Assembly (NCBI GenBank): GCA_035578175.1
Contig: JAQMRL010000003.1
Span: 23,088,419-23,152,418 of the forward strand
Reading direction: 5' to 3'
Length of the DNA: 64,000 bases
DNA from: Catonia carolina
Lineage: Eukaryota; Arthropoda; Insecta; Hemiptera; Achilidae
This document shows, piece after piece, positions 56,771 through 64,000 of the stretch (the first letter of the stretch is position 1; each line of letters opens with the position of its first letter). The position numbers were made by a program, and so were the translations under genes. The notes under the pieces are model-generated. The model searched no databases. It was not told where the DNA came from and saw only the letters and a list, made by a program, of their open reading frames with translations.

Positions 56771-58119
56771 GAGGCAGTTTTTGATATAGTTAAAATATCC
56801 CCGGGATCAGAAGGATTATTCACGCAAATCCAGAGGTACGAACATTGTTACATCCACACCTTACACAAAATCCACTAAGGAGATTAAAGAGGTGCTTGAA
56901 TATGGAACTAATGTAGAACACCAACGATGGGTTGCCACTGGATGATTTTCTCATTTATAACGAAAACAGGACAATACACACGTGCATTATCATAAAGTAA
57001 TAGATTACAGTGGTGTTTCTAAATAAAGACAAAAAATGTTTTACAACAATGATAATTACTTTATTATTAAAGGAATAGATATAATAAAATATATTAATAA
57101 CATTTACGAAATATTTAATGAAGAATTTAACGATTATAGAATAACATTGTTGAGGAACATGAATTTTCAAAAGAGGTGATATTGAATTCCTTTGCTTTGC
57201 TGAACTTTACCGTATTAAATGAAATTCTATAAGAAAATATATAAGACCTAACCTATAATTTTCCCGGTTATTAACCCTGCTTAATAACTGTAGGCTACAG
57301 TTTTCATTTCTACATATAACATCGTCACAAAGGTTATTCTCTTAGAAATTTTAGTAACCAATCCATATTCTAAGTTAGGATGAAAATGTAAAATACATAG
57401 AGGATTGTTAGAAGAAATATGTATATAGTAGAAAGGAGTGGTGTTTGGGGAAGGAGAAGGAGATGTATTAATGTATCATCTAACTTTCTTCTTCTTCATC
57501 TTTCGTTAACGTTGGATCTAAAATGAGACCGTTTGTACTTTGCACTTCCTATTATGTTTTAAGCTTTTGTCTTGTCTTCAAATACTTTGACTCCCTCCTT
57601 CTTGCTCCTTTTCAGACGACTTTATTTCTATTAACTTAACAGGCTATTAGATGTTATCTACTAGCTTAACAATTGCTTCTTTTTTGCTTCTCATGATAAT
57701 ATCAAAATTGCTGTTTTACTAAAGAGATAACTGTAGTCATAATTATATTTTCTTCTTTTATATACGTAATGAGAAACTACTAGATTAATCTGCTCCTTTT
57801 TATTCTTTTTATGTAACGATGTAGAGTTAGTTACAATAATAATAATAATAAATTATAATACTATAAAAATCAATTAACAAGACTCTTTGATATGAATTCT
57901 TCGTCTTTAATGTTGTTATTTTCTCATTAAATCTACACATAATATTTCGTATTACAAAATAAAGTATGTGTATAACTTTGATCGATTTATAATGTTGTGA
58001 ATTTATATAACAGATTAAGAGTTACATACAGAACAATAGAAGAAGCTGTTGGAAATTGTTTGAATCATGTTGGAAATTAATGTAAGAGATAAAATGAGAA
58101 ACGAGCTAATTCAATGTAA
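56771..58119. other. A/T-rich stretch with a short AAT microsatellite
   Basis: (AAT)n at about 57838-57851. No gene or element ends found. Confidence 0.4.
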
Positions 58120-58899
58120 AAAAATCTGGTGTGAAACACTCACACAACTTTCTCTTGCCAATGCAAATAATTAATAATAAACCTAACATTATTAATAAAA
58201 TATTAGAAATAAACAAAAACTAACCTCAAAAACATAACCTTATTTTAATCATGAGTGAATGACGCAAAATGACAATCGAACTCAGTTTGGCTTAGAAATA
58301 CGGAAAATCACTCTTTCTCTCTAAACTAGGCTCTGTAGAGAAAAATGCTTTAAATAAAAGTTGAAGATCTTTTAATTTTCTATAAATTAAATTATATACA
58401 CTTTTGTCGTAAAATGCATACTAAGGCCGAAATCTTAAAAAAATCAATTTTCCACACATTTTCGTGAGAAAAAAAACAGAAAATCGCAAATTACCGCTAA
58501 ACTAAGCGTTATACAAAAAATTGTTTGAAATAAAAGTTGTAGAATTTTTAATTCTCTACAACTTTTATTATATAAAGTTTTGCGCTAAAATGCATATTAA
58601 AGCTGTAATCTTAAAAAAAACAACGTTTTTACGTGAAAACAGCCTCACCCAGAATTTCAGCAAACATGACGCCTACCCTATCGTGTAGAGAATAAAAAAT
58701 TGAGTAAATCAGGCGATTTTTAAAAAAATCGTAGGACCAGTTTTTGAGAAAATCGCAAAAAAGTGAAAAATTACACGAATAAACTACCACTTCCGGTTGA
58801 CCGATTTTGATGAAAATGTTCGTGTCGAGTCCGGTAGTGGTACTTAACTTAAGTTTCAAGTTTCAAGTTCGTACGATGTTCCGTTCTTGAGATATTTTG

Positions 58900-58956
<57 letters not shown>

Positions 58957-59113
58957 ACACACAGACACACACACACACAGACCAATCGCTAAAAACATGT
59001 TTTTTGGGTTCAGGGGGTCTGAAAACGTATAGATCCGGTGAAAACTCGATTTCTTAAAATCGACATGAAAACAATACTTTCCTTCCTATATATTCATATA
59101 GGCAAGAGAAAGT
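58120..59113 (-). mobile_element. HINE/DINE-like element, copy D (fullest copy)
   Basis: On the minus strand the 5' end is ACTTTCTCTTGCC (59101-59113). The body carries a long (CA)n block (58902-58980), and the 3' subterminal repeat GGCAAGAGAAAGT (58147-58159) is followed by the hairpin GTGTGA-GTGT-TCACAC and CAGATTTT (about 58128-58146). Subterminal inverted repeats, a central microsatellite and a 3' hairpin without a coding region are the known layout of Helentron-associated elements such as DINE-1. The superfamily assignment is inference. One internal block (TAGTTTAGCGGT / AGTTTAGAGAG near 58325 and 58495) is duplicated. Confidence 0.75.
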
Positions 59114-59194
59114 AATAAATATAACCGATATCGGTAGATATATTGGCTGATGGATAGCTACAAAGAAAAATTCAATTGAAACGTTGTGAAACCA

Positions 59195-59328
59195 AAATAG
59201 GTGTTGGAAGATCGCAAATGAGGGGATGGCTTATAACACAGGACTGGCTGAATCAGAAAAACTCACGACAAGAAAACATGGAAAAAATTAGAAGAGGCCT
59301 AAATGCAGCAGTGGATAAAAATGGCTAA
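59195..59328 (+). pseudogene. Possible LINE C-terminal remnant
   Basis: The frame VGRSQMRGWLITQDWL, NMEKIRRGLNAAVDKNG then stop loosely resembles the extreme C-terminus of LINE polyproteins (GRP..RW...RR.W). Short and diverged; it could be chance. Confidence 0.3.
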
Positions 59329-59339
59329 AAAGCGAAGAG

Positions 59340-61784
59340 AATATTACGTAATCAACTAACTTATATTGAGAATTTTTTTACTTAAGAATGTAAACTTTTA
59401 AACAAAATAAATTTAGTTTTTATTACAATTTTCTTTAACTGTATTCAATTTTTCAAGAGTACTTTATCACTCCACACAACATTACACTCTGCCGTGATGA
59501 CTACCCTTCTGTATTTATTGCAAACCAGCCATTACCCAGAGCATATACAGAAAAATACTTAGAGTTAACATTTGACCGCTGATTGATATGGTAAATTCAC
59601 ATAAAACACTATAATTACTCTAAATTCTGGCTTAGAAAATATATAATGCTTTATTAATATTGAAAATCTATGCAGTTTAGTTGTAATTTGTATTTTTGGA
59701 TGCATCCTTATCACTACCACTACCGCCTATCAGTCTATCTGATACTTGTTTTAACGAAATTTAATAAAATAAAATTTAAGAAAATTTTAATAAAAGTAAA
59801 TTTTATTCAATTGTTTGTTTTAGGAAATAATTATGAACACTCCACAGCTTAGTTAAACAGACTATCCTCCACATTTCGTGTAGCCGACTCGAGCCATCAG
59901 ATAAGCTCTATTTGTTTTCTATCAGCTTACTTAAACACAATTACTTTATACTACATTAAAATGATCATAAAATCATTAAAATTATAAAAGATAAAATTTC
60001 TAAGATTTTATATAAATTATTCAGTGGAAATAAATATCTAAATTTTAATAACAAACGGCATATTTTTTGCATTTGGGGGAAATGACACGTGCTAGTTTCA
60101 TCGCCAATGTACATGGAGAATAATATAAGTACTGTACTCAATATAAAAGCTTTAAAAATATGTTTTGGAAATTTAAAACGACTATTCAACGAATCATTAA
60201 TATCAACTTTCTAAAAATTTAATATCTTAGTGACACTTTGAACCTAATAGGCTTTTCCTAACTGAGCTTAAAAGTGTTTTTATTTATTTCTTGTATATAT
60301 TTATGTTTGCAATCTATAAAGTAGGTTAAAAACAAAATTATACTTCTCTTTGCTAAAACGAAGTACTTTTTAAGCTTTATCCTGTTGTACCGACTATAGT
60401 AGGTCTAGCCTTTACCAAATAATTCGTTGAGAAACAAAAGGAAGATACGGGGAATAAATAATTGCAATGGGCATTAAAAGACATTAGCAAAAGCTACGCA
60501 TTGTATAATTAAACACATAAATTCCACAAGGCATGCTCTGGCTAGTGGTTGGTGCCCCTAAAAGATCGGGGATAAATACAAGCCAATTCAAAACCCTCCC
60601 CATTGGTTTATTACCGAAGTTAACTTCTATTATTTCGTTTTTTAATACTTGTTTTACGAAGAAATTTGCGATTTATTTTAGGGTTTATTTAACTCTTGAA
60701 TAACCTTTTTTAATCAAACCTTTTTAAAAAATGGTATATGATGTAACTTTTTTTTTTAAATACGAGTATGTATTGCAATAAATTGTCTAACAGAATTTTT
60801 ATTAAAGCTTAAGTTTATATTTTGTACCTGAATACAAAATTATCGTAATAAATAGGGGTGATTCAAAGTGATTATGAATAGGGAGGTAAGGAGGTCGAGT
60901 TGACCATTTCACCTGTACATTTTGATAAAATATTTGTTTTTTTAACGGTCTCTTATGTCATTAGAAAAAAAAGGTGGTGCACTATCGTTCTTAATACACA
61001 TTTCTAAGCTGTCTTTATAACAATTTCACTTCAAAAGGAAGCAGTTTTGCTTGTAAAAGAAGTAAGTATCTTACTCTAGAAAGCATTTTAGGTAAGAAAA
61101 ATGAACTAATCAAATTATTACCAAGGTACCACACCAGATATTTAATGAAAACGATTAAATCTTTCTAAAGTCTGTAGAATAGCACTCTATGTTTCAAAGG
61201 ATCGTTGATGTGAAGACTAAATAAATTGCATTATTGAAAAATTAAATAAATCATAAGATAAACATCAAAATTAGTAATTCTAAAAATAATTTTTCAAGTA
61301 ATTTCAAGATATTTCCAATCAAAATAAACAATATAAATTTAAAATTTTAAATATAAATCTAAATCCAAATAATTTTACCAGAGGTTATAATATTCAAATT
61401 AAATCAAAGATGGGGTCACGAAGTTAAGATTCAGAATAAATATTTTAAAGTAATCAGTAATAAACTAATATTAAATAAGAACAGAATACAGAAAGAACTG
61501 AATTTTAAAGCATAATGGAAGAATAAAATGATTTATAAAGAAAGAAATTAAGAATTAAACCAAACCTATTAAACTAAATGCAACCATGACTCGAAGCCCC
61601 GTTTCATGAATGAAAGGGATGAAAAACTAGCCGACAACGGACTTCAAGGAATAATTTCGTAACTATTAAATTAAAATATATTATATCAGTCTTCTATCCG
61701 TGATATCAAAACTATTTGAAACATTACTACTTAATCATCTAAAACCTTTTTTGGAAGAAAGTATTTACCCGGATGTAGGTACAT
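59340..61784. other. A/T-rich stretch without recognised features
   Basis: No gene, array or element end recognised. GACTCGAGCCA near 59887 also occurs near 38191, too short to interpret. Confidence 0.4.
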
Positions 61785-61786
61785 CT

Positions 61787-61826
<40 letters not shown>

Positions 61827-62006
61827 CTTATAAGGTATATTTTGATTTTGTTCAAAACTAAAATATCTGGAAAACTAATCAACAAATTCTTAAAAGGATC
61901 ATTTATGTAGGTAGATATTGATATAATATAAGGCATGTTTTGATTTTGTAACACATTTGGAAAACCAATCAACAAATTCTTAAAAGAATAATTTATGTAA
62001 TGAAAA

Positions 62007-62053
<47 letters not shown>

Positions 62054-62135
62054 AGGCAAATTTTGATTTTGTAACACATTTGGAAAACCAATCAACAAAT
62101 TCTTAAAAGGATCATTTATGTGGGTATAATAAAGT
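61785..62135. repeat. Tandem repeat of three ~100-120 bp units with TA microsatellites
   Basis: TTTTGATTTTGT starts the units near 61841, 61939 and 62060. Each ends ATCAACAAATTCTTAAAAG and ATTTATGT. (TA)n runs of variable length (61791-61824, 62009-62050) separate them. The 119-aa minus frame here is the array translated and not a gene. Confidence 0.85.
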
Positions 62136-63102
62136 TAAAACTATGCACTAATTATTGTAATAAAGCACGCACATGTTACCCACAATTAATTGTTGAGTAA
62201 TATAAATTTACTATAATCTCCATGCAAATTATACTAATTTAAATTACAAATAACTCACACAGATGATAACGTTATTGTATTTAAATTAACGGTTTATTAG
62301 TTATAATTTAAGGTTACATGGTGAACTATTGTTGTTATGCATGAGTTAGAAAACCGCAAAACTATTAGGCAAACTAACTTAACTATTGTATTAATGTACA
62401 GTACTGTACTTGGATAGTTTGGTACGGTTGTTCTACCATTAATATTACAACTTAACCATACCATTAATAGGCTTCTACTATGCCATTACTGGTTTCAACC
62501 ATTAATATTGTAACTGTTAAAGTCAATGATCAATATCACGCACGTATTCTCCATTAGATGGAGGTAGGCTACTGGTAAACCTACACGTTGACGAATAAGT
62601 CATTACGGATTATTTTTGATAAAATAAGATTCATATTCAGAAATTGTAAAACAATTTATTAACTCTCATGTAAAATTAAAAGTGTAGAATCTTTACTGAC
62701 TGCACATCTCTGTAAACGTTTCGGCGCACATTTAACTTGCCACGCGATATACACGATTGTTTTAAAGATGAATACAATACATCCAGATCTATGGATTATA
62801 TCAAATTCTTGTACCCGCGTAGATTACTTTAAAAACTGAATAGAACTTTTATCATGATTGTGAATGTTTATTTTGTGAAATTGTTTGCATTTTGTTTATA
62901 TTCTTTGTTACTAATGTTAGCCACATTGTTAGTTTTTAAGTTTTTATAAGTATATTATTAATAATCTGTTGTAGAATAACATTCTAGAAGTCACTAAAAA
63001 CCTGGTTGTTGTTGTGACTTTAAATAAAGTATAAAAAAAGTGTAGATAACTGGTAATAAATTTCAGATTTAGAAGCTCATAAAAATTATGTAAAGTTATA
63101 TA
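62136..63102. other. A/T-rich stretch without recognised features
   Basis: Nothing recognised. ATAT at 63103-63106 is the target site of the following LTR. Confidence 0.4.
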
Positions 63103-63106
63103 ATAT

Positions 63107-63617
63107 TGTGACAATATCGAAAAGGGAAGAGGTTCGAGAATGACCTAGAGTTTAAAAATTTTAACGTAAAAATAATAAGAGTGATAAACAGGGTTTTTCG
63201 AGAAATAGTTAGAAATATTATCTGTAATATAAATGGTATTTTATAGTACAGGTAGTACAGGTTTATTGTTGTACGGGTATTTTGTGAGCCCGATTCCTAT
63301 TTAGATAATTGACCTTTTTGTAACGCCTTCTAGGCTATTTAATCCTAATTTGTTTGCAATTGTTAACATTTATCCAGAAGCCGTCAGAAGGATTTTGTAT
63401 TTTATTATTATATCGAAAATCTGTCTTTTCTCAAACTCTCCATTAGCCCACCTATATATATTTTTGTTTTTTTGTAACAGTGTAGTATTTCTTTTGCAAT
63501 CAGTTAATAAATACAATAAATTTAAGTAAATATGAGAAAATCTGAGTAATGTCCTTAAAATTTAAATATAAACTACACTCAGTAGTGTGTTTCAAAAAGA
63601 CTGAACTGTGAAGAAAG

Positions 63618-63650
<33 letters not shown>

Positions 63651-64000
63651 AAATCAAACTTGATGAACTGTGAAACAACATATTGAAACACAAAGTTGTT
63701 GAAATTGGAGATGACGATGATGATGATAGAGATGAAAACGACACCGATTATGAGATGACGATGATTAGGAGTTGGAAGTTGATAAGATAAAAAAAAATTT
63801 AACGATTAACAAAATCGTAGAGGTAAGTCTAATGGTTAGCCCAGCTATATAAGCGCCGGTTTGTTTACGGTCTAGTTCAATCTCGATATGTCCGTGTTTG
63901 AGTGAGCGTATCGAGTAGTGCGTAATGGTTACGTTAGAAAAGGTCAACATTACTGTGTATTGTTTTTATTTTATTCTGTATAATTTTTGTAAGTAATATT
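63107..64000 (+). mobile_element. LTR of the TGTGAC...GTCACA family, copy 3, interrupted, cut by window end
   Basis: It begins TGTGACAATATCGAAAAGG after ATAT and is collinear, on the plus strand, with the minus strand of the copies at 3402 and 52212. Homology is interrupted at 63459-63835. After that gap TATAAGCGCCGGTTTGTTTA resumes the TATA-box region and continues to the window edge (AATATTACTTAC region). Whether it is solo or part of a full element cannot be seen. The minus frames at 63500 and 63765 are not genes. Confidence 0.7.
63459..63835 (-). mobile_element. Insertion inside LTR copy 3, flanked by 16-bp repeats
   Basis: TTAGCCCACCTATATA (63443-63458) and TTAGCCCAGCTATATA (63836-63851) match at 15 of 16 bases and bracket 377 bp missing from the other LTR copies. 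The left edge is T-rich (TATTTTTGTTTTTTTGTAAC), so on the minus strand the insert would end in an A-rich tail, suggesting a retroposon. It holds a (TA)n run (63621-63649) and a GATGAC-rich block (63708-63770). Identity unknown. Confidence 0.5.

Noticed and set aside
61739..62098. 119-aa minus frame
   Set aside because: It is the 61.8-62.1 kb tandem array translated, with Ile/Tyr runs from the TA microsatellite.

Overview
This is a non-coding-rich, A/T-rich stretch of a eukaryotic nuclear genome, most likely from an insect. Short interstitial GGTTA (TTAGG-type) runs, tRNA-derived SINEs, Tc1/mariner relics and jockey/RTE-like LINE pieces all point that way. Species and order cannot be fixed from the sequence. 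I found no supportable host protein-coding gene, tRNA gene or rRNA gene. Essentially everything recognisable is a transposable element, a relic of one, or a tandem repeat.

Layout. 1-8.5 kb: an AAC-tailed retroposon at the left edge, a solo LTR with ATAT target duplication (3402-4159), a broken mariner-type transposase (4497-5471), a small MITE and three tRNA-derived SINEs. 8.5-19.0 kb: a complete, very young Ty3/gypsy LTR retrotransposon on the minus strand, with 1.76 kb LTRs that differ by one substitution and one C-run length difference, an ATCA target duplication, and intact gag and pol. Gag and pol are joined by a canonical -1 frameshift heptamer directly in front of the gag stop. 19-27.7 kb: a jockey-type LINE relic, a Helentron/HINE-like element and an 82-bp tandem repeat. 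27.9-32.4 kb: a 5'-truncated LINE with perfect 11-bp target duplication, an internally deleted mariner element with both terminal repeats, and a composite SINE/LINE insertion. 32.4-45 kb: mostly unique A/T-rich DNA with tandem repeats, further HINE-like pieces, an AAC-tailed retroposon copy and an isolated GC-rich patch containing an exact histone-type mRNA 3' stem-loop. 45-64 kb: three TIR elements (PIF-like MITE, a second MITE and a fold-back mariner derivative), more HINE-like copies, a second and third copy of the solo-LTR family, more LINE ends, a retroposon nested in another repeat with a visible empty site, and TA/CA microsatellites.

How the parts work together. Only the gypsy element (8516-19034) looks capable of autonomous activity. 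It encodes Gag, protease, reverse transcriptase, RNase H and integrase and has no recognisable envelope gene. The other elements are non-autonomous or dead. The dispersed families recur in both orientations, which allows boundaries, target duplications and consensus features to be read by comparing copies inside this window. The least expected items are the missing tRNA primer site in the gypsy element, the nine-copy AATACAT array in its LTRs, the HINE-like family carrying a CA/GT microsatellite at a fixed internal position, the orphan histone stem-loop, and the SINE/LINE composite.
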